Origin: Gammaproteobacteria bacterium
GTDB lineage: Bacteria > Pseudomonadota > Gammaproteobacteria > Steroidobacterales > Steroidobacteraceae
Direction of reading: 5' to 3'
Assembly: GCA_016874235.1 (NCBI GenBank)
Contig: VGUJ01000007.1
Span: forward strand, 26,417-90,416
Length of the DNA stretch: 64,000 bases
A program made the position numbers and the translations under genes. Below the pieces are notes generated by a model. That model was not told where the DNA came from. It saw only the letters and a program-made list of their open reading frames with translations, and did no database searches. The first letter of the stretch is position 1; each line of letters starts with the position of its first letter. This document shows, in pieces, positions 55,507-63,158 of this stretch.

Positions 55507-56307
55507 TCAGATCAGCGATTCGCTGCGGGAAGGCGTCGCAAACAAATGACCGCCTGCGTAGTACGCACAGATGCGATCTTCCTCCAGCTTCGTGATCTGC
55601 TGGTTGCTCGCGATACCCGGTACGCCCGCAAATTGGGCTGCGGTGATCGAGGCGACTTTGACCTTCCGATTGCTCGCGTCATAACGCACGAAGCCCGAGG
55701 GCAGCATGACGTGACGACCGCCTGACAATTCGACCTGAAGGTAGCGGATCTGCGGTTCGGCCTTATCGACCCAGAGCTCGATGACCTTTCCTGCCGCGGC
55801 TCCGTCGAGACCACATACTGACATTCCGCGCGGATCCGGATCGCGTGATTCAACGCCCCAGCCCGACACGGAGCTCATCGGTACGATCATCGGCGAGCCG
55901 TCGACCATACGCTCTGGCTGGTTGGCGCGGGCCGCGTATGCCGAAGGTCCAATGGCATCGAGCATCGGATCGCCTGTCGGCTCGAGCGGCGCACCCACAT
56001 CGGGACCATAACGATCATCGAAGCCGACCTGACGTGCAGCGATCGGTCTGCGATCGGCCCGAGCCGGATCCGGCGCGGCGACGGTACTGCCGTCGGCGAG
56101 TTTGAACGTCTTGGGGCTGGGTATGCCTGGCAATCCTTCCACCGTAATAGGATCACCGTGACGATCGACTCGATGCGTATCGAGCGGATAGCCCTCGCGC
56201 TTACCTTCGCGCTGCAGGTACCAGATCAGCCCAGCGAAGAAAACCCAAAAACCGTAGAGCGCGATCTGCGCCGTATCCAAGTACTCAAGAAATACGTTCG
56301 ACTCCAT
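55507..56307 (-). CDS. puhA: Photosynthetic reaction centre H subunit
   Basis: The 266-aa H subunit has one transmembrane helix near the N-terminus (IALYGFWVFFAGLIWYLQRE) followed by GYPLDTHRV and a cytoplasmic PRC-barrel domain (GKVIELWVDKAEPQIRYLQV, GRHVMLPSGFVRYD). The final residues ITKLEEDRICAYYAGG are conserved. The region between lhaA and puhA is 54 bp and could hold an internal promoter, not identified. Confidence 0.97.
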   Translation of the reverse strand: MESNVFLEYLDTAQIALYGFWVFFAGLIWYLQREGKREGYPLDTHRVDRHGDPITVEGLPGIPSPKTFKLADGSTVAAPDPARADRRPIAARQVGFDDRYGPDVGAPLEPTGDPMLDAIGPSAYAARANQPERMVDGSPMIVPMSSVSGWGVESRDPDPRGMSVCGLDGAAAGKVIELWVDKAEPQIRYLQVELSGGRHVMLPSGFVRYDASNRKVKVASITAAQFAGVPGIASNQQITKLEEDRICAYYAGGHLFATPSRSESLI

Positions 56308-56361
56308 GATGCCGTCCTCCCTGAAAAACTAAACCTCAAAAAAGTTTCAACGTCTGCGAAA

Positions 56362-57777
56362 TCAGCCCGGAAGCTCAGCCAGTCCGAGACGGCCGGTGTG
56401 GTCTGCGTGTTTATCGTCGTTGCGTTTCCGTGTCAGCGGACCGACCGCGACGAGCGCTGCGAACAACAACGCGATCTCGAAGTGGTAAACGAAAAGATAT
56501 CCGGTCGCGGGTGACTCGAGTGCCGGACCCATTTGGCCGCGTACGGCTAGATCACCGATGAGATTACAGGCTGCGCCACCGAGGGCGATCGATACGCCCG
56601 CCGCGGTGGCTTGAACGGCGCCCCACGCACCGAGCGCAAGACCGTTATCTGATTTTCTGAGTGCCATGGCGGCGAGCAACGTCCCAACGGAGAAGAGTCC
56701 GCCGCCGAAACCGATGAGTAGGGCACCGATGCGAAAGAGTAAAGCGGAGCCAAGGGGCTCAGCGAATACGACCGCTGCAAACGCGAGGACGCCGACCAAT
56801 GCACCGACTGCCGCGACTCGCAGCGGATCTGCGCCGCGTTTGAGCGCGCGTGCCGCAAGACCGAAAGCGATCAAGGCGCCGCCTGCCGAGAGCGCGGTGA
56901 GCTGGCTCGTGGCGCCCACTTCCATGCTCAAAATTTGGCCGCCGTATGGCTCGAGCAGCACATCTTGCATACTGAAGGCCGCCGTACCGAAGCCCACCGT
57001 CGCCAGCAGGCGCTTCGTATGGGTCGGTGCGGTGAAGCTTCGCCACGCGGTGGCGAAGCGTACGTCGGATTTCGGCTGTTCGAGACGCTTGAGGTCTCGG
57101 GGCTCTTGTTTCCAGAGCGCCACGACGTTGAGGAGTAGCGTGACGACTGCGGCACCCTGAATGGTCTGGATCAACCGTAGCGGTGAGAACTCTCCGCTCA
57201 GCAACCAGCCGAATACGAGCGAAGAGCCGACCATCCCGAGCAGCAGCATCACGTACATCAGGGCCACCACGCGCGGGCGCGTGTGATCGGGTGCCAGGTC
57301 GGTCGCGAGCGCCAGGCCCGCGGTTTGAGTCGAGTGCAGTCCTGCACCGACCAACAAAAATGCGACGGCTGCGCCGATCTGACCTACCTCGGCCGGACCG
57401 CGACCCTCGCCGCTGAGGACGAGCAAGGCAAAGGGCATGATCGCGAGGCCGCCGTACTGCAACAACGTACCGAACCAGATGTACGGCACGCGGCGCCAGC
57501 CGAGGACCGAGCGGTACTGATCGGAGTGGAAGCCCATGAAGGCGCGCATCGGCGCGAAAAGCAGGGGCAGCGCAATCATGGTCGCGACGAGCCAGGCGGG
57601 CACGCCGAGTTCGACGATCATCACGCGATTGAGCGTGCCGTTGAGCAGCGCGAGCGCGATGCCGACCGAGACCTGGAACAACGACAGACGCAGCAGTCGA
57701 GTGAGCGGCAGATCATCGCTCGCAGCGTCTGCGAAAGGCAGGAAACGCGGATCGTAGCGGAGTCGTTCGGGTTTCAT
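56362..57777 (-). CDS. lhaA: LhaA, LH1 assembly protein (PucC/BCD-family MFS)
   Basis: The 471-aa product has about 12 transmembrane helices. LLRLSLFQVSVGIALALLNG, TLNRVMIVELGVPAWLV, PMRAFMGFHSDQYRSVLG and ALYVMLLLGM-like helices mark the bacteriochlorophyll delivery family, LhaA branch. It is thought to deliver pigment to LH1. The ATG at 57777 overlaps the bchF stop (ATGA); another ATG 15 bp upstream is less likely. Confidence 0.95.
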   Translation of the reverse strand: MKPERLRYDPRFLPFADAASDDLPLTRLLRLSLFQVSVGIALALLNGTLNRVMIVELGVPAWLVATMIALPLLFAPMRAFMGFHSDQYRSVLGWRRVPYIWFGTLLQYGGLAIMPFALLVLSGEGRGPAEVGQIGAAVAFLLVGAGLHSTQTAGLALATDLAPDHTRPRVVALMYVMLLLGMVGSSLVFGWLLSGEFSPLRLIQTIQGAAVVTLLLNVVALWKQEPRDLKRLEQPKSDVRFATAWRSFTAPTHTKRLLATVGFGTAAFSMQDVLLEPYGGQILSMEVGATSQLTALSAGGALIAFGLAARALKRGADPLRVAAVGALVGVLAFAAVVFAEPLGSALLFRIGALLIGFGGGLFSVGTLLAAMALRKSDNGLALGAWGAVQATAAGVSIALGGAACNLIGDLAVRGQMGPALESPATGYLFVYHFEIALLFAALVAVGPLTRKRNDDKHADHTGRLGLAELPG

Positions 57778-58283
57778 GTGGAGGTGACCCATCGTCGCGT
57801 GTCTTCAGCACCCGATTCGCGTCGCGCCAGCATCAGTTTGTAGAAAAACTGCGCTGCGTTGAGGACGTACGCGGCGTACGCGACGAGCGCGAGAAGCATT
57901 TGGTTACGCAAATTGAGCGCGTCGGTCAGGAATGCGTACAGGTAGGCCGAGTGCAGGGCGATCACTGCCATGCTGACCACGTCTTCCCAGAAAAAGGGCT
58001 TGGCGAACAGCCAAACGCCAAAGACCTCTTTTTCCCAGATCGCGCCCGTCACCATGATGGCGTAGAGAAAGGCCGTCTTGACGATGACCGAGACCGTTGC
58101 GGCCTCGGCGCCTTCACCGGTCCTTAGAAACTGGAGCACCAACCAGAGGCTGACCAGAAAAGCGAGCAACTGCAGGGGTGCAAGCACGCCTTGGACCACG
58201 GTCCATCGAGAGCGGTCCCGACGGTCACGCTCCTCAGGGGTGTAAAGCTGGCGGCCGACAACCGCCGGCGGGCGTTGGGGCAT
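57774..58283 (-). CDS. bchF: 3-vinyl bacteriochlorophyllide hydratase
   Basis: The 169-aa membrane protein hydrates the 3-vinyl group to 3-hydroxyethyl, the substrate of BchC. Features: YTPEERDRRDRSRWTVVQGV, APLQLLAFLVSLWLVLQFL, VTGAIWEKEVFGVWLFA, FFWEDVVSMAVIALHSAYL and YAAYVLNAAQFFYKLMLAR. The ATG at 58283 (MPQRPP) matches the family; a start 30 bp earlier is possible. It begins the puh operon, with no bchNBHLM after it. Confidence 0.94.
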   Translation of the reverse strand: MPQRPPAVVGRQLYTPEERDRRDRSRWTVVQGVLAPLQLLAFLVSLWLVLQFLRTGEGAEAATVSVIVKTAFLYAIMVTGAIWEKEVFGVWLFAKPFFWEDVVSMAVIALHSAYLYAFLTDALNLRNQMLLALVAYAAYVLNAAQFFYKLMLARRESGAEDTRRWVTST

Positions 58284-58318
58284 GGGCCTGAGTCCCAGTA
58301 ATAGAAGAATCACCCTCG

Positions 58319-58347
58319 AATCTAGAGAAGGGGGAGGGGGATGTCAA
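58319..58347 (-). promoter_or_regulatory. Sigma70-type promoter of the bchF-lhaA-puh-dxs operon
   Basis: Read on the minus strand, TTGACA (complement of 58342-58347) is followed after 17 bp by TAGATT (complement of 58319-58324). The predicted transcript starts about 30 bases upstream of bchF. The -35 lies inside PpsR site A. Confidence 0.7.
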
Positions 58348-58375
58348 TCTAGATTTACGTCCATATTTGTTGACA
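58342..58375. promoter_or_regulatory. Two abutting PpsR/CrtJ-like sites between bchF and aerR
   Basis: Site A is TGT-N12-ACG at 58342-58359 and site B is CGT-N12-ACA at 58358-58375. Each is one base off consensus, and they share two bases. Each covers the -35 of one divergent promoter, so a single PpsR oligomer could close both. Confidence 0.65.
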
Positions 58376-58398
58376 CGTAGCGGAGGGGGGTCTATATG
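58370..58398 (+). promoter_or_regulatory. Sigma70-type promoter of aerR-ppsR
   Basis: TTGACA (58370-58375), 17-bp spacer, TATATG (58393-58398). The leader to the aerR ATG would be about 120 nt. Overlap with PpsR site B suggests negative autoregulation of ppsR. Confidence 0.75.
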
Positions 58399-58527
58399 TG
58401 CCATTCTCCGGCGACGTAGGGGTTGAGACTTGGACTCATCATCCCCTCCACTGGTACACGGAAGTCGTCGCGCAGGGCCTTGTTGAGAGCGATCGAGGGG
58501 TCGTTTTTGAAGGGCTGAGGTAGGCCG

Positions 58528-59343
58528 ATGACTGATTCGCTGTCTAATCGCGACGCCGAGGGTGGTCACTCGGCTCTGCTCCGAACCATCGAGGGCGAGG
58601 TCATCCCGCGCCTCGTTCTCGCGCACCGGACCGTTGTAGAGGGAAACCACTGCGACGACCTCTCGAGCCCGCTCCGACCGGGATCGACTGAAGTGTTTGA
58701 GCTCGCACGTATCGTGCTGCGGGGCAGCATGGTCGAGGCCTTGGAGTATTTGCGAGGTTTGCAAACGCTGGGGATGAGCATCGAGACGATTTATCTCGAG
58801 CTTCTCGCGCCCGTCGCGCGTCATTTTGGGGCTCGTTGGGAAGCCGAGACCAGCGATTTCGTCGAGGTCACGGTCAGTCTCAAAAAGCTTCAGGATCTCG
58901 CGCACCAATTGAGCGAGGCCAACAGCGAGTCACAAGCCCCCACCAAAGTGGGTCGTCGTGCGTTGTTTGTGGCGTTGCCCAAAGAGCAGCATGTCTTTGG
59001 CGCTCAACTCGTCGGCGAGTTCTTGCGTCGAGCGGGGTGGGATGTATGGGATGCGCCCGGCGCCAATGAGCCGGATATACTTTCACTCGTTGGCAGGGAG
59101 TGGTTCGCGGTGGTTGGCTTGTCGATCAGTACGGCCTCGCAATTACCCTCTTTGGCCGCGCTCATCCGCAAGGTGAGACGTTCCTCGATCAATCGTAATG
59201 TTCGAGTCATGGTGGGCGGTTTGCCCTTTGCGGGGCACCCCGAACGGGTGACCAAAGTCGGCGCCGATGCGACGGCGATAGACGGAAAAGACGCGGTGGA
59301 GCGAGCTGAACAATTACTGGAGTTGCTGGGTCGAAGGAACTGA
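58528..59343 (+). CDS. aerR: AerR/PpaA, cobalamin-binding PpsR antirepressor
   Basis: The 271-aa product has an N-terminal helical region (ELARIVLRGSMVEALEYLRG, GMSIETIYLELLAPVARHFG) of the B12-binding cap type and a C-terminal Rossmann-like domain with KEQHVFGAQLVGEFLRRAGWD, FAVVGLSIST and VMVGGLPFAGHPE. The histidine of EQHVFG takes the place of the cobalt ligand. AerR senses light through B12 and modulates PpsR/CrtJ. It is 12 bp upstream of ppsR, the usual pairing. Confidence 0.92.
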   Translation: MTDSLSNRDAEGGHSALLRTIEGEVIPRLVLAHRTVVEGNHCDDLSSPLRPGSTEVFELARIVLRGSMVEALEYLRGLQTLGMSIETIYLELLAPVARHFGARWEAETSDFVEVTVSLKKLQDLAHQLSEANSESQAPTKVGRRALFVALPKEQHVFGAQLVGEFLRRAGWDVWDAPGANEPDILSLVGREWFAVVGLSISTASQLPSLAALIRKVRRSSINRNVRVMVGGLPFAGHPERVTKVGADATAIDGKDAVERAEQLLELLGRRN

Positions 59344-59355
59344 CGCGGTCATCAT

Positions 59356-60765
59356 GTGAACACTTTCAAGGCGCCAAGGAAGGCCCTGACCGGACTCGAT
59401 GCGGAGACGGTTGCTGGTCTCATCGTTGCTTCCACTGACATCGCTCTCGTCGTCGATCGTCGGGGAATCATTCGCGATCTCGCCATCCCAAATCCCGAAC
59501 TGCTCGATGAGCTTGCCGGTGACTGGGTCGGAAAATCTTTGATCGATACGGTCACCGAGGACAGTCGCCCCAAGGTCGAATTGTTGCTTGCCGACCGTGC
59601 TGCCGGTGAAGTCCGTGCGAGGCAGGTCAATCATCCGCTTCGTGACGGACGCACGATTCCGATTGTTTACGCGCTCTCGCCTCTCGACGAAGATGGGCGC
59701 TGCCTTGCGCAGGGACGAGACCTTCGCGCCGTCGCTGCGTTGCAGCAAAAACTGATCGAGTCCGAACAAGCTCTGGAGCGCGACTACACCAAGCTACGCT
59801 TGGCTGAGACGCGGTATCGCCTGCTGCTGCAGTCGATCGGCGATGCAGTGCTTACGGTCGACGCGGGGACGCAGAAAGTCGTCGAGGCTAATGCTGCTGC
59901 CGCGCGGCTCTTCGGCGAGGATGCGAAGCGACTTGTAGGTCGCTCTTTCGACGAATTTTTCAGTGCACAAACAGGTCGGCTCGTCGGGGACTGGCTGACG
60001 GGCCTACGGACCTCGGGTCGAGCGGATCCGTTGCGCGTCAGACCGCCCGGCGCGACACGCGATTTCCGTCTCAACGGAATCTTGTTTCGCCACGAGAATG
60101 CCTCGCATGCGCTGCTGCGCCTCGAGCCGCTCGGAGAGCTCCCCTCATCGAGTGGGTTCGCTCTCGGGCCCGGCGCACTTGCGGAAGTTGCGCTGCGTCT
60201 GCCTGATGCCATCGTCGTTACCACGACCAATGGTCGTATCGTCACGACAAATCGAGCCTTTCTCGATCTCGTCCAGTTAGCCACCGATGATCAGACGCGA
60301 AATGAAACCCTCGAGCGTTGGCTCGGAAGACCGGGCGTCGATCTTGGCGTGCTGGTCGCCAACCTCAAACAGCACGGCAGCGTCCGATTGTTCGCGACGA
60401 CCCTGCGCGGTGAGTACGGCGCCGTGACCGATGTCGAGATTTCGGCGGTCGCCATCCACGAGGGCGCCGAGGCCTGCCTCGGGTTTTCAATTCGCAATGT
60501 CGATCGCCGTCGGCCGAGCGAGATCCGCCCGGGTCGAGAATTGCCGCGGTCGGTGGAGCAGCTCACCGAACTCGTGGGTCGGGCGTCCCTGAAGGAACTC
60601 GTCCGGGAGACCACGGATGTCATCGAGCGCCTGTGTATCGAGGCCGCGCTCGAACTCACCCGCGATAACCGCGCCTCAGCCGCAGAAATGCTGGGACTTT
60701 CCCGTCAAAGTCTCTACGTCAAGTTGCGTCGTTACGGGCTCGGAGATCTCGACGGACCGGGTTGA
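59356..60765 (+). CDS. ppsR: PpsR/CrtJ, redox-responsive repressor of photosynthesis genes
   Basis: The 469-aa regulator has three PAS-like domains (residues about 18-110, 152-255 and 275-382), a helical linker and a C-terminal Fis-type helix-turn-helix (ELTRDNRASAAEMLGLSRQS). Cysteines are at 116, 374 and 427; Cys427 just before the HTH corresponds to the redox cysteine at about 420-424 in CrtJ/PpsR. No cysteine is found near residues 245-260, where CrtJ Cys249 and PpsR Cys251 lie. It uses a GTG start. Target boxes occur upstream of bchC, bchF, aerR and bchG. Confidence 0.95.
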   Translation: MNTFKAPRKALTGLDAETVAGLIVASTDIALVVDRRGIIRDLAIPNPELLDELAGDWVGKSLIDTVTEDSRPKVELLLADRAAGEVRARQVNHPLRDGRTIPIVYALSPLDEDGRCLAQGRDLRAVAALQQKLIESEQALERDYTKLRLAETRYRLLLQSIGDAVLTVDAGTQKVVEANAAAARLFGEDAKRLVGRSFDEFFSAQTGRLVGDWLTGLRTSGRADPLRVRPPGATRDFRLNGILFRHENASHALLRLEPLGELPSSSGFALGPGALAEVALRLPDAIVVTTTNGRIVTTNRAFLDLVQLATDDQTRNETLERWLGRPGVDLGVLVANLKQHGSVRLFATTLRGEYGAVTDVEISAVAIHEGAEACLGFSIRNVDRRRPSEIRPGRELPRSVEQLTELVGRASLKELVRETTDVIERLCIEAALELTRDNRASAAEMLGLSRQSLYVKLRRYGLGDLDGPG

Positions 60766-60808
60766 GCGGGCGGGGCGGGGCGTCGCCCGGCCAGGTGAAT
60801 GGACTGCG

Positions 60809-60849
60809 TGTAATCTTTAATTGACACTTCAAGATGTCATAGCTATTTT
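60809..60849 (+). promoter_or_regulatory. bchG promoter with PpsR site
   Basis: TGT-N12-ACA at 60809-60826 is a full PpsR match. Its right half is TTGACA (60821-60826), and TATTTT (60844-60849) follows after 17 bp. The -10 ends only six bases before the bchG ATG, so the start of transcription would fall at or next to the start codon. Confidence 0.7.
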
Positions 60850-60855
60850 CCAGTC

Positions 60856-61758
60856 ATGGCACGGCCCGCTGGCAGGCTGATTTTCGAACGTCGCCCCGCA
60901 TGGCCGGCGATGCTGGAGCTGCTCAAGCCCGTGACTTGGTTTCCGCCCATGTGGGCGTTTCTGTGTGGCATCGTCGCCTCCGGCGCTTCGCCCGCAGGCC
61001 ACTGGCCGCTCATCCTCTCGGGCGTGATCCTCGCCGGTCCGCTCATCTGCGGAACAAGCCAGGCCGTCAACGATTGGTTCGACCGTCACGTCGACGCCAT
61101 CAACGAACCGCGTCGACCGATTCCCTCGGGCCGGATGCCCGGACGCTGGGGCCTCTACATCGCGATCGTCTGGACGGTCATCTCGCTCATCGTCGCTGCA
61201 CTACTCGGCCCGTGGGTGCTTGCCGCGTCGGCGCTTGGGATGGCGCTCGCCTGGGCCTATAGCGCGCCTCCGTTTCGCCTGAAGAAAAATGGTTGGTGGG
61301 GTAACTCTGCGGTCGCGCTCTGCTACGAAGGCGTGCCTTGGCTGACGGCCGTCGTGGTGATGACGAGTGTGCTCCCGCGTTTCGAAACCGTGGCCATCGC
61401 CTTGTTCTACAGCGTCGGCGCGCACGGAATCATGACGCTCAATGATTTCAAGTCCGTGCAAGGTGATCGGCGCATGGGTGTCAGCTCCCTACCTGTCCGA
61501 CTCGGCGTCGAGAATGCCGCGCGAGTCGCTTGTGTGGTCATGGTGCTCGCGCAAGTGGCCGTGATCGGACTGCTTGCACTCTGGGATCGGGAGTTGTTCG
61601 CTGGTCTGATCGCCGCGCTCCTGATCGGACAAATTTTGATGATGGGGCGACTGTTACGTCGGCCTGCCGAGCTCGACGTTTGGTACAACGCCCTCGGTGT
61701 GCCGCTGTACGTGCTCGGCATGATGGTGAGCGCAGTCGCACTGAGATCGCTCCCGTGA
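60856..61758 (+). CDS. bchG: Bacteriochlorophyll synthase
   Basis: The 300-aa UbiA-type prenyltransferase attaches geranylgeranyl (or phytyl) diphosphate to bacteriochlorophyllide a. The DxxxD motifs are NDWFDRHVDAINEPRRPIPS and the second-half NDFKSVQGDRRMGVSSLP. KPVTWFPPMWAFLCG opens the first of about nine helices. No ribosome site precedes the ATG, and a strong promoter -10 lies six bases upstream, so a leaderless message is likely. Its last codons overlap the next frame's GTG. Confidence 0.96.
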   Translation: MARPAGRLIFERRPAWPAMLELLKPVTWFPPMWAFLCGIVASGASPAGHWPLILSGVILAGPLICGTSQAVNDWFDRHVDAINEPRRPIPSGRMPGRWGLYIAIVWTVISLIVAALLGPWVLAASALGMALAWAYSAPPFRLKKNGWWGNSAVALCYEGVPWLTAVVVMTSVLPRFETVAIALFYSVGAHGIMTLNDFKSVQGDRRMGVSSLPVRLGVENAARVACVVMVLAQVAVIGLLALWDRELFAGLIAALLIGQILMMGRLLRRPAELDVWYNALGVPLYVLGMMVSAVALRSLP

Positions 61759-61778
61759 GTACGCCCGAGGTGACCACC

Positions 61779-63155
61779 ATGAGAAAGACCCCTGCGATCA
61801 CCATGGGCTGGCTCGGTATTTTTCGATTGGGTCTCGTTCAGGCTGCGATCGGCGCGGTGGTGGTGATTACCACCTCGACGCTCAACCGGGTGCTCGTGGT
61901 CGAGCTCGCGCTCCCGGCGATGTTGCCCGGTGTGTTGGTGGCCCTACATTACTTCGTCCAGGTGCTCAGACCCCGACTTGGTTACGGCAGCGACGTCGGC
62001 GGGCGACGCACACCCTGGATCATCGGCGGCATGGCCGTACTCGGTCTCGGGGCTCTCGGTGCCGCGCTCTCGACGGCTCTCATGGTCTCAAATCTTTGGT
62101 TGGGAATCGCCTGTGCCGTCGTGGCCTTTCTATTCGTAGGGCTTGGTGTCGGGGCTTGCGGTACGACGATGCTCGTTCTGTTGTCGAAGACGGTTGTCAA
62201 GGAAAAACTCGCGGCTGCCGCGACGGTGACCTGGGTCATGATGATCGTCGGTTTCATCGTCACCACAGTGATCGCAGGGAAAATGCTCGATCCGTTTTCT
62301 TTGACTCGACTCGTCGAAGTGACGGCGAGCGTCGCCGCCGGCGCTTTCCTGTTGACCTGTCTGGCGGTGTATGGAATCGAACGCCCCTTGATCGCAAATG
62401 CCGCCGGCGCGGCAGGTGCGTCGACGCCGACTGCGCCGACGACCGATTTCATGACGGCCTTGCGCGAGGTGTGGGCGGAGCCCCATTCGCGAAGACTTGC
62501 GAGCTTCGTGTTCGTATCGATGTTGGCGTACAGCGCGCAGGATCTGGTCCTCGAGCCGTTCGCCGGCGCTGTATTCGGCATGACACCCGGCGAGTCCACC
62601 CAACTCTCGGGGATGATGAGCGGAGGAACACTCATCGGCATGCTGTTAGTGGCCCTCATCTGCACCGTCGGCGCGCGAGGCCGAATGGGCGCGCTACGAC
62701 TGTGGACGATCGGAGGATGCGTCGCCTCGGCACTGATGCTCGTCACGCTCGCCGTGGCGGGGTTCGTCGGGCCGGCCTGGCCACTCAAGCCGACCGTGTT
62801 CTTGCTCGGACTCGCCAACGGCGCTTACGCCGTTGCTGCAATCGGCTCGATGATGGGGCTCGTCGGTCGAGGCCGCGAGTCACGCGAAGGCACCCGCATG
62901 GGGCTCTGGGGGGCGGCTCAGGCCATCGCCTTCGGCATCGGCGGTATCGCTGCCACGGGCGCGGTCGATCTCGCGCGTGCGCTGACGGGTTCGCTGCCCG
63001 CAGCGTACGGTTCGGTGTTTGTCGCCGAAGCGGCGCTCTTCGTGGTGGCGACGGCGTTTGCGGTGCGCCTCAGTCGCGAGGACACACAGTCATCGGTCCA
63101 AGTGGATCTTCAAGGTGTTTCGGCGACCTATGTGGCCGAGGCGGGAAGGGGATAG
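61779..63155 (+). CDS. PucC-like BCD-family transporter between bchG and bchP
   Basis: About 458 aa and 12 transmembrane helices. GWLGIFRLGLVQAAIGAVVV, TSTLNRVLVVELALPAMLPG and PRLGYGSDVGGRRTPWIIGG identify the bacteriochlorophyll delivery family; its place between bchG and bchP is that of orf428/bch2 in Rhodobacter. The ATG at 61779 has GAGGTGA upstream. A GTG at 61755 overlapping the bchG stop is the alternative start. It may move pigment from BchG/BchP to assembly factors. Confidence 0.9.
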   Translation: MRKTPAITMGWLGIFRLGLVQAAIGAVVVITTSTLNRVLVVELALPAMLPGVLVALHYFVQVLRPRLGYGSDVGGRRTPWIIGGMAVLGLGALGAALSTALMVSNLWLGIACAVVAFLFVGLGVGACGTTMLVLLSKTVVKEKLAAAATVTWVMMIVGFIVTTVIAGKMLDPFSLTRLVEVTASVAAGAFLLTCLAVYGIERPLIANAAGAAGASTPTAPTTDFMTALREVWAEPHSRRLASFVFVSMLAYSAQDLVLEPFAGAVFGMTPGESTQLSGMMSGGTLIGMLLVALICTVGARGRMGALRLWTIGGCVASALMLVTLAVAGFVGPAWPLKPTVFLLGLANGAYAVAAIGSMMGLVGRGRESREGTRMGLWGAAQAIAFGIGGIAATGAVDLARALTGSLPAAYGSVFVAEAALFVVATAFAVRLSREDTQSSVQVDLQGVSATYVAEAGRG

Positions 63156-63158
63156 CTC

